Assembly (NCBI RefSeq): GCF_933775445.1
Contig: NW_026089419.1
Coordinates: 186,001-250,000 of the forward strand
Direction: 5' to 3'
DNA length: 64,000 nucleotides
Source: Argentina anserina
Lineage: Eukaryota > Streptophyta > Magnoliopsida > Rosales > Rosaceae
Shown here: one piece after another, positions 40,986 through 55,000 of the stretch
How positions within the stretch are numbered: position 1 is the stretch's first letter
Layout of the letters: each line of letters opens with the position of its first letter
The notes under the pieces: model-generated
What the model was told of the DNA's origin: nothing
Seen by the model: only the letters and a program-made list of their open reading frames with translations
The model's database searches: none
Program-made: the position numbers and the translations under genes

Positions 40986-41873
40986 GATACTCAGTTTGAA
41001 AGAAACACACTCCCACACTTGCAAAACTCTCAAATACAATAGAAACTCGCATCATAAGCGTTACAGAAAGATACTCAAACGAGAAATGAAAAGATACACA
41101 ATTGGAATAGTAAAGATACGCAAACGATGTAAAGATACTCAGTTTGAAAGAAACACACTCCCACACTTGCAAAACTCTCAAATACAATAGAAACTCGCAT
41201 CAGAAGCCTTACAGAAAGATACTCAAACGAGAAATGAAAAGATACACAATTGGAATAGTAAAGATACGCAAATGATGTAAAGATACTCAGTTTGAAAGAA
41301 ACACACTCCCACACTTGCAAAACTCTCAAATACAATAGAAACTCGCATCAGAAGCCTTACAGAAATATACTCAAATGAGAAATGAAAAGATACACAATTG
41401 GAATAGTAAAGATACGCAAACGATGTAAAGATACTAAGTTTGAAAGAAACACACTCCCACACCTGCAAAACTCTCAAATACAATAGAAACTCGCATCAGA
41501 AGCCTTACAGAAAGATACTCAAACGAGAAATGTAAAGATACACAATTGGAATAGTAAAGATACGCAAACGATGTAAAGATACTAAGTTTGAAAGAAACAC
41601 ACTCCCACACTTGCAAAACTCTCAAATACAATAGAAACTCGCATCAGAAGCCTTGCAGAAAGATACTCAAACGAGAAATGAAAAGATACACAATTGGAAT
41701 AGTAAAGATACGCAAACGATGTAAAGATACTCAGTTTGAAAGAAACACACTCCCACACTTGCAAAACTCTCAAATACAATAGAAACTCGCATCAGAAGCC
41801 TTACAGAAAGATACTCAAATGAGAAATGAAAAGATACACAATTGGAATAGTAAAGATACGCAAACGATGTAAA
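40986..41873. repeat. Run of six consecutive 148 bp monomers, second copy
   Basis: Repeats the run at 38515 at an offset of 2471 bp with the same member-specific marks in the same order. GCAAATGATG near 41272 is private to this copy. Confidence 0.9.
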
Positions 41874-42251
41874 GATACTCAGTTTGAAAGAAACACACTC
41901 CCACACTTGCAAAACTCTCAAATACAATAGAAACTCGCATCAGAAGCCTTACAGAAAGATACTCAAACGAGAAATGAAAAGATACACAATTGGAATAGTA
42001 AAGATACGCAAACGATGTAAAGATACACAATTGGAATAGTAAAGATACGCAAACGATGTAAAGATACTAAGTTTGAAAGAAACACACTCCCACACTTGCA
42101 AAACTCTCAAATACAATAGAAACTCGCATCAGAAGCCTTACAGAAAGATACTCAAACGAGAAATGAAAAGATACACAATTGGAATAGTAAAGATACGCAA
42201 ACGATGTAAAGATACACAATTGGAATAGTAAAGATACGCAAACGATGTAAA

Positions 42252-45200
42252 GATACTCAGTTTGAAAGAAACACACTCCCACACTTGCAAAACTCTCAAA
42301 TTCAATAGAAACTCGCATCAGAAGCCTTACAGAAAGATACTCAAACGAGAAATGAAAATATACACAATTGGAATAGTAAAGATACGCAAACGATGTAAAG
42401 ATACTCAGTTTGAAAGAAACACACTCCCACACTTGCAAAACTCTCAAATACAATAGAAACTCGCATCAGAAGCCTTACAGAAAGATACTCAAACGAGAAA
42501 TGAAAAGATACACAATTGGAATAGTAAAGATACGCAAACGATGTAAAGATACACAATTGGAATAGTAAAGATACGCAAACGATGTAAAGATACTCAGTTT
42601 GAAAGAAACACACTCCCACACTTGCAAAACTCTCAAATTCAATAGAAACTCGCATCTGAAAGCCTTACAGAAAGATACTCAAACGAGAAATGAAAAGATA
42701 CACAATTGGAATAGTAAAGATACGCAAACGATGTAAAGATACACAATTGGAATAGTAAAGATACGCAAACGATGTACAGATACTCAGTTTGAAAGAAACA
42801 CACTCCCACACTTGCAAAACTCTCAAATACAATAGAAACTCGCATCAGAAGCCTTACAGAAAGATACTCAAACGAGAACTGAAAAGATATACAATTGGAA
42901 TAGTAAAGATACGCAAACGATGTAAAGATACACAATTGAAATAGTAAAGATACTCAGTTTGAAAGAAACACACTCCCACACTTGCAAAACTCTCAAATAC
43001 AATAGAAACTCGCATCAGAAGCCTTACAGAAAGATACTCAAACGAGAAATGAAAAGATACACAATTGGAATAGTAAAGATACGCAAACGATGTAAAGATA
43101 CACAATTGGAATAGTAAAGATACGCAAACGATGTAAAGATACTAAGTTTGAAAGAAACACACTCCCACACTTGCAAAACTCTCAAATACAATAGAAACTC
43201 GCATCAGAAGCCTTACAGAAAGATACTCAAACGAGAAATGAAAAGATACACAATTGGAATAGTAAAGATACGCAAACGATGTAAAGATACTCAGTTTGAA
43301 AGAAACACACTCCCACACTTGCAAAACTCTCAAATACAATAGAAACTCGCATCAGAAGCCTTACAGAAAGATACTCAAACGAGAACTGAAAAGATACACA
43401 ATTGGAATAGTAAAGATACGCAAACGATGTAAAGATACACAATTGAAATAGTAAAGATACTCAGTTTGAAAGAAACACACTCCCACACTTGCAAAACTCT
43501 CAAATACAATAGAAACTCGCATCAGAAGCCTTACAGAAAGATACTCAAACGAGAAATGAAAAGATACACAATTGGAATAGTAAAGATACGCAAACGATGT
43601 AAAGATACACAATTGGAATAGTAAAGATACGCAAACGATGTAAAGATACTCAGTTTGAAAGAAACACACTCCCACACTTGCAAAACTCTCAAATACAATA
43701 GAAACTCGCATCAGAAGCCTTACAGAAAGATACTCAAACGAGAAATGAAAAGATACACAATTGGAATAGTAAAGATACGCAAACGATGTAAAGATACACA
43801 ATTGGAATAGTAAAGATACGCAAACGATGTAAAGATACTCAGTTTGAAAGAAACACACTCCCACACTTGCAAAACTCTCAAATTCAATAGAAACTCGCAT
43901 CAGAAGCCTTACAGAAAGATACTCAAACGAGAAATGAAAATATACACAATTGGAATAGTAAAGATACGCAAACGATGTAAAGATACTCAGTTTGAAAGAA
44001 ACACACTCCCACACTTGCAAAACTCTCAAATACAATAGAAACTCGCATCAGAAGCCTTACAGAAAGATACTCAAACGAGAAATGAAAAGATACACAATTG
44101 GAATAGTAAAGATACGCAAACGATGTAAAGATACATAATTGGAATAGTAAAGATACGCAAACGATGTAAAGATACTCAGTTTGAAAGAAACACACTCCCA
44201 CACTTGCAAAACTCTCAAATTCAATAGAAACTCGCATCTGAAAGCCTTACAGAAAGATACTCAAACGAGAAATGAAAAGATACACAATTGGAATAGTAAA
44301 GATACGCAAACGATGTAAAGATACACAATTGGAATAGTAAAGATACGCAAACGATGTACAGATACTCAGTTTGAAAGAAACACACTCCCACACTTGCAAA
44401 ACTCTCAAATACAATAGAAACTCGCATCAGAAGCCTTACAGAAAGATACTCAAACGAGAACTGAAAAGATACACAATTGGAATAGTAAAGATACGCAAAC
44501 GATGTAAAGATACACAATTGAAATAGTAAAGATACTCAGTTTGAAAGAAACACACTCCCACACTTGCAAAACTCTCAAATACAATAGAAACTCGCATCAG
44601 AAGCCTTACAGAAAGATACTCAAACGAGAAATGAAAAGATACACAATTGGAATAGTAAAGATACGCAAACGATGTAAAGATACACAATTGGAATAGTAAA
44701 GATACGCAAACGATGTAAAGATACTAAGTTTGAAAGAAACACACTCCCACACTTGCAAAACTCTCAAATACAATAGAAACTCGCATCAGAAGCCTTACAG
44801 AAAGATACTCAAACGAGAAATGAAAAGATACACAATTGGAATAGTAAAGATACGCAAACGATGTAAAGATACTCAGTTTGAAAGAAACACACTCCCACAC
44901 TTGCAAAACTCTCAAATACAATAGAAACTCGCATCAGAAGCCTTACAGAAAGATACTCAAACGAGAACTGAAAAGATACACAATTGGAATAGTAAAGATA
45001 CGCAAACGATGTAAAGATACACAATTGAAATAGTAAAGATACTCAGTTTGAAAGAAACACACTCCCACACTTGCAAAACTCTCAAATACAATAGAAACTC
45101 GCATCAGAAGCCTTACAGAAAGATACTCAAACGAGAAATGAAAAGATACACAATTGGAATAGTAAAGATACGCAAACGATGTAAAGATACACAATTGGAA

Positions 45201-45752
45201 TAGTAAAGATACGCAAACGATGTAAAGATACTCAGTTTGAAAGAAACACACTCCCACACTTGCAAAACTCTCAAATACAATAGAAACTCGCATCAGAAGC
45301 CTTACAGAAAGATACTCAAACGAGAAATGAAAAGATACACAATTGGAATAGTAAAGATACGCAAACGATGTAAAGATACACAATTGGAATAGTAAAGATA
45401 CGCAAACGATGTAAAGATACTCAGTTTGAAAGAAACACACTCCCACACTTGCAAAACTCTCAAATACAATAGAAACTCGCATCAGAAGCCTTACAGAAAG
45501 ATACTCAAACGAGAAATGAAAAGATACACAATTGGAATAGTAAAGATACGCAAACGATGTAAAGATACTCAGTTTGAAAGAAATACACTCCCACACTTGC
45601 AAAACTTTCAAATACAATAGAAACTCGCATCAGAAGCCTTACAGAAAGATACTCAAACGAGAAATGAAAAGATACACAATTGGAATAGTAAAGATACGCA
45701 AACGATGTAAAGATACACAATTGGAATAGTAAAGATACGCAAACGATGTAAA
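42252..45752. repeat. 1582 bp higher-order repeat, two copies plus a fragment
   Basis: Copies are 42252-43833 and 43834-45415, with a partial third to about 45752. The order is 148, 189, 190, 170, 189, 148, 170, 189 and 189 bp. GAAAATATACACAATTGG recurs near 42356 and 43938, and TGTACAGATACTC near 42777 and 44359. Private changes include GATATACAATTGG near 42886 and GATACATAATTGG near 44133. Confidence 0.87.
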
Positions 45753-47331
45753 GATACTCAGTTTGAAAGAAACACACTCCCACACTTGCAAAACTCTCAA
45801 ATACAATAGAAACTCGCATCAGAAGCCTTACAGAAAGATACTCAAACGAGAAATGAAAAGATACACAATTGGAATAGTAAAGATACGCAAACGATGTAAA
45901 GATACTCAGTTTGAAAGAAACACACTCCCACACTTGCAAAACTTTCAAATACAATAGAAACTCGCATCAGAAGCCTTACAGAAAGATACTCAAACGAGAA
46001 ATGAAAAGATACACAATTGGAATAGTAAAGATACGCAAACGATGTAAAGATACACAATTGGAATAGTAAAGATACGCAAACTATGTAAAGATACTAAGTT
46101 TGAAAGAAACACACTCCCACACTTGCAAAACTCTCAAATACAATAGAAACTCGCATCAGAAGCCTTACAGAAAGATACTCAAACGAGAAATGAAAAGATA
46201 CACAATTGGAATAGTAAAGATACGCAAACGATGTAAAGATACACAATTGGAATAGTAAAGATACGCAAACGATGTAAAGATACTCAGTTTGAAAGAAACA
46301 CACTCCCACACTTGCAAAACTCTCAAATACAATAGAAACTCGCATCAGAAGCCTTACAGAAAGATACTCAAACGAGAAATGAAAAGATACACAATTGGAA
46401 TAGTAAAGATACGCAAACGATGTAAAGATACTCAGTTTGAAAGAAACACACTCCCACACTTGCAAAACTCTCAAATACAATAGAAACTCGCATCAGAAGG
46501 CTTACAGAAAGATACTCAAACGAGAAATGAAAAGATACACAATTGGAATAGTAAAGATACGCAAACGATGTAAAGATACTCAGTTTGAAAGAAACACACT
46601 CCCACACTTGCAAAACTTTCAAATACAATAGAAACTCGCATCAGAAGCCTTACAGAAAGATACTCAAACGAGAAATGAAAAGATACACAATTGGAATAGT
46701 AAAGATACGCAAACGATGTAAAGATACACAATTGGAATAGTAAAGATACGCAAACGATGTAAAGATACTCAGTTTGAAAGAAACACACTCCCACACTTGC
46801 AAAACTTTCAAATACAATAGAAACTCGCATCAGAAGCCTTACAGAAAGATACTCAAACGAGAAATGAAAAGATACACAATTGGAATAGTAAAGATACGCA
46901 AACGATGTAAAGATACACAATTGGAATAGTAAAGATACGCAAACGATGTAAAGATACTAAGTTTGAAAGAAACACACTCCCACACTTGCAAAACTCTCAA
47001 ATACAATAGAAACTCGCATCAGAAGCCTTACAGAAAGATACTCAAACGAGAAATGAAAAGATACACAATTGGAATAGTAAAGATACGCAAACGATGTAAA
47101 GATACACAATTGGAAAAGTAAAGATACGCAAACGATGTAAAGATACTCAGTTTGAAAGAAACACACTCCCACACTTGCAAAACTCTCAAATTCAATAGAA
47201 ACTCGCATCTGAAAGCCTTACAGAAAGATACTCAAACGAGAAATGAAAAGATACACAATTGGAATAGTAAAGATACGCAAACGATGTAAAGATACACAAT
47301 TGGAATAGTAAAGATACGCAAACGATGTACA
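44361..47331. repeat. Second copy of the ~3.0 kb block from 32.2-35.2 kb
   Basis: The monomer order and rare marks of 32232-35202 are repeated here at an offset of 12129 bp. From about 45416 the same stretch also matches 35542-37458 at 9874 bp, including the ACTAAG junction at 46959, which favours the second 2255 bp copy as the closer relative of the right half. Confidence 0.82.
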
Positions 47332-47649
47332 GATACTCAGTTTGAAAGAAACACACTCCCACACTTGCAAAACTCTCAAATACAATAGAAACTCGCATCA
47401 GAAGCCTTACAGAAAGATACTCAAACGAGAACTGAAAAGATACACAATTGGAATAGTAAAGATACGCAAACGATGTAAAGATACTCAGTTTGAAAGAAAC
47501 ACACTCCCACACTTGCAAAACTCTCAAATACAATAGAAACTCGCATCAGAAGCCTTACAGAAAGATACTCAAACGAGAACTGAAAAGATACACAATTGGA
47601 ATAGTAAAGATACGCAAACGATGTAAAGATACACAATTGAAATAGTAAA
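47332..47649. repeat. Junction monomers: short GAACTG form and last 170 bp form
   Basis: A 148 bp monomer with GAGAACTG, a mark normally seen in the 170 bp class, is followed by a 170 bp monomer ending at 47649. This is the last 170 bp monomer in the window. Confidence 0.82.
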
Positions 47650-50600
47650 GATACTCAGTTTGAAAGAAACACACTCCCACACTTGCAAAACTCTCAAATA
47701 CAATAGAAACTCGCATCAGAAGCCTTACAGAAAGATACTCAAACGAGAAATGAAAAGATACACAATTGGAATAGTAAAGATACGCAAACGATGTAAAGAT
47801 ACACAATTGGAATAGTAGAGATACGCAAACGATGTAAAGATACTCAGTTTGAAAGAAACACACTCCCACACTTGCAAAACTCTCAAATACAATAGAAACT
47901 CGCATCAGAAGCCTTACAGAAAGATACTGAAACGAGAAATGAAAAGATACACAATTGGAATTGTAAAGATACGCAAACGATGTAAAGATACTCAGTTTGA
48001 AAGAAACACACTCCCACACTTGCAAAACTCTCAAATACAATAGAAACTCGCATCAGAAGCCTTACAGAAAGATACTCAAACGAGAAATGAAAAGATACAC
48101 AATTGGAATAGTAAAGATACGCAAACGATGTAAAGATACACAATTGGAATAGTAAAGATACGCAAACGATGTAAAGATACTAAGTTTGAAAGAAACACAC
48201 TCCCACACTTGCAAAACTCTCAAATACAATAGAAACTCGCAATAGAAGCCTTACAGAAAGATACTCAAACGAGAAATGAAAAGATACACAATTGGAATAG
48301 TAAAGATACGCAAACGATGGAAAAATACACAATTGGAATAGTAAAGATACGCAAACGATGTAAAGATACTCAGTTTGAAAGAAACACACTCCCACACTTG
48401 CAAAACTCTCAAATACAATAGAAACTCGCATCAGAAGCCTTACAGAAAGATACTCAAACGAGAAATGAAAAGATACACAATTGGAATAGTAAAGATACGC
48501 AAACGATGTAAAGATACTCAGTTTGAAAGAAACACACTCCCACACTTGCAAAACTCTCAAATACAATAGAAACTCGCATCAGAAGCCTTACAGAAAGATA
48601 CTCAAACGAGAAATGAAAAGATACACAATTGGAATAGTAAAGATACGCAAACGATGTAAAGATACACAATTGGAATAGTAAAGATACGCAAACGATGTAA
48701 AGATACTCAGTTTGAAAGAAACACACTCCCACACTTGCAAAACTCTCAAATTCAATAGAAACTCGCATCTGAAAGCCTTACAGAAAGATACTCAAACGAG
48801 AAATGAAAAGATACACAATTGGAATAGTAAAGATATGCAAACGATGTAAAGATACTCAGTTTGAAAGAAACACACTCCCACACTTGCAAAACTCTCAAAT
48901 ACAATAGAAACTCGCATCAGAAGCCTTACAGAAAGATACTCAAACGAGAAATGAAAAGATACACAATTGGAATAGTAAAGATACGCAAACGATGTAAAGA
49001 TACTCAGTTTGAAAGAAACACACTCCCACACTTGCAAAACTCTCAAATTCAATAGAAACTCGCATCTGAAAGCCTTACAGAAAGATACTCAAACGAGAAA
49101 TGAAAAGATACACAATTGGAATAGTAAAGATACGCAAACGATGTAAAGATACTCAGTTTGAAAGAAACACACTCCCACACTTGCAAAACTCTCAAATTCA
49201 ATAGAAACTCGCATCTGAAAGCCTTACAGAAAGATACTCAAACGAGAAATGAAAAGATACACAATTGGAATAGTAAAGATACGCAAACGATGTAAAGATA
49301 CACAATTGGAATAGTAAAGATACGCAAACGATGTAAAGATACTCAGTTTGAAAGAAACACACTCCCACACTTGCAAAACTCTCAAATACAATAGAAACTC
49401 GCATCAGAAGCCTTACAAAAAGATACTCAAACGAGAAATGAAAAGATACACAATTGGAATAGTAAAGATACGCAAACGATGTAAAGATACACAATTGGAA
49501 TAGTAAAGATACGCAAACGATGTAAAGATACTCAGTTTGAAAGAAACACACTCCCACACTTGCAAAACTTTCAAATACAATAGAAACTCGCATCAGAAGC
49601 CTTACAGAAAGATACTCAAACGAGAAATGAAAAGATACACAATTGGAATAGTAAAGATACGCAAACGATGTAAAGATACACAATTGGAATAGTAAAGATA
49701 CGCAAACGATGTAAAGATACTAAGTTTGAAAGAAACACACTCCCACACTTGCAAAACTCTCAAATACAATAGAAACTCGCATCAGAAGCCTTACAGAAAG
49801 ATACTCAAACGAGAAATGAAAAGATACACAATTGGAATAGTAAAGATACGCAAACGATGTAAAGATACACAATTGGAATAGTAGAGATACGCAAACGATG
49901 TAAAGATACTCAGTTTGAAAGAAACACACTCCCACACTTGCAAAACTCTCAAATACAATAGAAACTCGCATCAGAAGCCTTACAGAAAGATACTGAAACG
50001 AGAAATGAAAAGATACACAATTGGAATAGTAAAGATACGCAAACGATGTAAAGATACTCAGTTTGAAAGAAACACACTCCCACACTTGCAAAACTCTCAA
50101 ATACAATAGAAACTCGCATCAGAAGCCTTACAGAAAGATACTCAAACGAGAAATGAAAAGATACACAATTGGAATAGTAAAGATACGCAAACGATGTAAA
50201 GATACACAATTGGAATAGTAAAGATACGCAAACGATGTAAAGATACTAAGTTTGAAAGAAACACACTCCCACACTTGCAAAACTCTCAAATACAATAGAA
50301 ACTCGCATCAGAAGCCTTACAGAAAGATACTCAAACGAGAAATGAAAAGATACACAATTGGAATAGTAAAGATACGCAAACGATGTAAAAATACACAATT
50401 GGAATAGTAAAGATACGCAAACGATGTAAAGATACTCAGTTTGAAAGAAACACACTCCCACACTTGCAAAACTCTCAAATACAATAGAAACTCGCATCAG
50501 AAGCCTTACAGAAAGATACTCAAACGAGAAATGAAAAGATACACAATTGGAATAGTAAAGATACGCAAACGATGTAAAGATACTCAGTTTGAAAGAAACA

Positions 50601-51064
50601 CACTCCCACACTTGCAAAACTCTCAAATACAATAGAAACTCGCATCAGAAGCCTTACAGAAAGATACTCAAACGAGAAATGATAAGATACACAATTGGAA
50701 TAGTAAAGATACGCAAACGATGAAAAGATACACAATTGGAATAGTAAAGATACGCAAACGATGTAAAGATACTCAGTTTGAAAGAAACACACTCCCACAC
50801 TTGCAAAACTCTCAAATTCAATAGAAACTCGCATCTGAAAGCCTTACAGAAAGATACTCAAACGAGAAATGAAAAGATACACAATTGGAATAGTAAAGAT
50901 ATGCAAACGATGTAAAGATACTCAGTTTGAAAGAAACACACTCCCACACTTGCAAAACTCTCAAATACAATAGAAACTCGCATCAGAAGCCTTACAGAAA
51001 GATACTCAAACGAGAAATGAAAAGATACACAATTGGAATAGTAAAGATACGCAAACGATGTAAA
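47650..51064. repeat. 2066 bp higher-order repeat, one full and one partial copy
   Basis: Segment 47650-48998 recurs at 49716-51064. Shared marks are TAGTAGAGATACGC (about 47817 and 49883), GATACTGAAACG (47928 and 49994), an AAAAATACAC change (48322 and 50387) and GATATGCAAAC (48834 and 50900). Between them, 48999-49715 holds 149, 190, 189 and 189 bp monomers. Confidence 0.86.
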
Positions 51065-52059
51065 GATACTCAGTTTGAAAGAAACACACTCCCACACTTG
51101 CAAAACTCTCAAATTCAATAGAAACTCGCATCTGAAAGCCTTACAGAAAGATACTCAAACGAGAAATGAAAAGATACACAATTGGAATAGTAAAGATACG
51201 CAAACGATGTAAAGATACACAATTGGAATAGTAAAGATACGCAAACGATGTAAAGATACTCAGTTTGAAAGAAACACACTCCCACACTTGCAAAACTCTC
51301 AAATACAATAGAAACTCGCATCAGAAGCCTTACAGAAAGATACTCAAACGAGAAATGAAAAGATACACAATTGGAATAGTAAAGATACGCAAACGATGTA
51401 AAGATACACAATTGGAATAGTAAAGATACGCAAACGATGTAAAGATACTCAGTTTGAAAGAAACACACTCCCACACTTGCAAAACTTTCAAATACAATAG
51501 AAACTCGCATCAGAAGCCTTACAGAAAGATACTCAAACGAGAAATGAAAAGATACACAATTGGAATAGTAAAGATACGCAAACGATGTAAAGATACACAA
51601 TTGGAATAGTAACGATACGCAAACGATGTAAAGATACTCAGTTTGAAAGAAACACACTCCCACACTTGCAAAACTCTCAAATTCAATAGAAACTCGCAAC
51701 TGAAAGATTTACAGAAAGATACTCAAACGAGAAATGAAAAGATACACAATTGGAATAGTAAAGATACGCAAACGATGTAAAGATACACAATTCGAATAGT
51801 AAAGATACGCAAACGATGTAAAGATACTCAGTTTGAAAGAAACACACTCCCACACTTGCAAAACTCTCAAATTCAATAGAAACTCGCATCTGAAAGCCTT
51901 ACAGAAAGATACTCAAACGAGAAATGAAAAGATACACAATTGGAATAGTAAAGATACGCAAACGATGTAAAGATACTCAGTTTGAAAGAAACACACTCCC
52001 ACACTTGCAAAACTCTCAAATACAATAGAAACTCGCATCAGAAGCCTTACAGAAAGATA
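51065..52059. repeat. Mixed 189/190 bp monomers before the indel-rich tract
   Basis: The 190 bp monomer at 51633-51822 has AATTCGAATAG and GCAACTGAAAG like the 178 bp class, but keeps full length with an altered GATTTACAGAAAG. Segment 50579-51632 matches 60488-61541 at an offset of 9909 bp. Confidence 0.8.
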
Positions 52060-55000
52060 CTCAAACGAGGAAATGAAAAGATACACAATTGGAATAGTAA
52101 AGATACGCAAACGATGTAAAGATACACAATTGGAATAGTAAAGATACGCAAACGATGTAAAGATACTCAGTTTGAAAGAAACACACTCCCACACTTGCAA
52201 AACTCTCAAATTCAATAGAAACTCGCATCAGAAGCCTTACAGAAAGATACTCAAACGAGAAATGAAAAGATACACAATTGGAATAGTAAAGATACGCAAA
52301 CGATGTAAAGATACTCAGTTTGAAAGAAACACACTCCCACACTTGCAAAACTCTCAAATACAATAGAAAACTCGCATCAGAAGCCTTACAGAAAGATACT
52401 CAAACGAGAAATGAAAAGATACACAATTGGAATAGTAAAGATACGCAAACGATTGTAAAGATACACAATTGGAATAGTAAAGATACGCAAACGATGTAAA
52501 GATACTCAGTTTGAAAGAAACACACTCCCACACTTGCAAAACTCTCAAATACAATAGAAACTCGCATCAGAAGCCTTACAGAAAGATACTCAAACGAGAA
52601 ATGAAAAGATACACAATTGGAATAGTAAAGATACGCAAACGATGTAAAGATACTCAGTTTGAAAGAAACACACTCCCACACTTGCAAAACTCTCAAATAC
52701 AATAGAAACTCGCATCAGAAGCCTTACAGAAAGATACTCAAACGAGAAATGAAAAGATACACAATTGGAATAGTAAAGATACGCAAACGATGTAAAGATA
52801 CTCAGTTTGAAAGAAACACACTCCCACGCTTGCAAAACTCTCAAATACAATAAAAACTCGCATCAGAAGCCTTACAGAAAGATACTCAAACGAGAAATGA
52901 AAAGATACACAATTGGAATAGTAAAGATACGCAAATGATGTAAAGATACACAATTGGAATAGTAAAGATACGCAAACGATGTAAAGATACTCAGTTTGAA
53001 AGAAACACACTCCCACACTTGCAAAACTCTCAAATTCAATAGAAACTCGCATCTGAAAGCCTTACAGAAAGATACTCAAACGAGAAATGAAAAGATACAC
53101 AATTGGAATAGTAAAGATACGCAAACGATGTAAAGATACTCAGTTTGAAAGAAACACACTCCCACACTTGCAAAACTCTCAAATTCAATAGAAACTCGCA
53201 TCTAAAAGCCTTACAGAAAGATACTCAAACGAGAAATGAAAAGATACACAATTGGAATAGTAAAGATACGCAAACGATGTAAAGATACACAATTGGAATA
53301 GTAAAGATACGCAAACGATGTAAAGATACTCAGTTTGAAAGAAACACACTCCCACACTTGCAAAACTCTCAAATACAATAGAAACTCGCATCAGAAGCCT
53401 TACAGAAAGATACTCAAACGAGAAATGAAAAGATACACAATTGGAATAGTAAAGATACGCAAACGATGTAAAGATACTCAGTTTGAAAGAAACACACTCC
53501 CACACTTGCAAACTCTCAAATACAATAGAAACTCGCATCAGAAGCCTTACAGAAAGATACTCAAACGAGAAATGAAAAGATACACAATTGGAATAGTAAA
53601 GATACGCAAACGATGTAAAGATACACAATTGGAATAGTAAAGATACGCAAACGATGTAAAGATACTCAGTTTGAAAGAAACACACTCCCACACTTGCAAA
53701 ACTCTCAAATACAATAGAAACTCGCATCAGAAGCCTTACAGAAAGATACTCAAACGAGAAATGAAAAGATACACAATTGGAATAGTAAAGATACGCAAAC
53801 GATGTAAAGATACACAATTGGAATAGTAAAGATACGCAAACGATGTAAAGATACTCAGTTTGAAAGAAACACACTCCCACACTTGCAAAACTCTCAAATA
53901 CAATAGAAAACTCGCATCAGAAGCCTTCCAGAAAGATACTCAAACGAGAAATGAAAAGATACACAATTGGAATAGTAAAGATACGCAAACGATGTAAAGA
54001 TACTAAGTTTGAAAAGAAACACACTCCCACACTTGCAAAACTCTCAAATACAATAGAAACTCGCATCAGAAGCCTTACAGAAAGATACTCAAACGAGAAA
54101 TGAAAAGATACACAATTGGAATAGTAAAGATACGCAAACGATGTAAAGATACACAATTGGAATAGTAAAGATACGCAAACGATGTAAAGATACTCAGTTT
54201 GAAAGAAACACACTCCCACACTTGCAAAACTCTCAAATACAATAGAAACTCGCATCAGAAGCATTACAGAAAGATACTCAAACGAGAAATGAAAAGATAC
54301 ACAATTGGAATAGTAAAGATACGCAAACGATGTAAAGATACTCAGTTTGAAAGAAACACACTCCCACACTTGCAAAACTCTCAAATTACAATAGAAACTC
54401 GCATCAGAAGCCTTACAGAAAGATACTCAAACGAGAAATGAAAAGATACACAATTGGAATAGTAAAGATACGCAAACGATGTAAAGATACACAATTGGAA
54501 TAGTAAAGATACGCAAACGATGTAAAGATACTCAGTTTGAAAGAAACACACTCCCACACTTGCAAAACTCTCAAATACAATAGAAACTCGCATCAGAAGC
54601 CTGTACAGAAAGATACTCAAACGAGAAATGAAAAGATACACAATTGGAATAGTAAAGATACGCAAACGATGTAAAGATACACAATTGGAATAGTAAAGAT
54701 ACGCAAACGAGTAAAAGATACTCAGTTTGAAAGAAACACACTCCCACACTTGCAAACTCTCAAATACAATAGAAACTCGCATCAGAAGCCTTACAGAAAG
54801 ATACTCAAACGAGAAATGAAAAGATACACAATTGGAATAGTAAAAGATATGGCAAACGATGTAAAGATACTCAGTTTGAAAGAAACACACTCCCACACTT
54901 GCAAAACTCTCAAATACAATAGAAACTCGCATCAGAAGCCTTACAGAAAGATACTCAAACGAGAAATGAAAAGATACACAATTGGAATAGTAAAGATACG

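Larger units (their letters stand above)
37079..42062. repeat. 2513/2471 bp higher-order repeat, two tandem copies
   Basis: Copies are 37079-39591 and 39592-42062. The second is shorter because its monomer at 40458-40605 has one 41 bp unit where the first copy (37946-38134) has two; a single extra base in copy 1 accounts for the rest. Each copy contains GATAGACAATTGG, TTGCGAAACTC, a CATAAGCG monomer and a run of six short monomers with CACCTGCAAAAC and GAAATGTAAAG. Confidence 0.9.
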
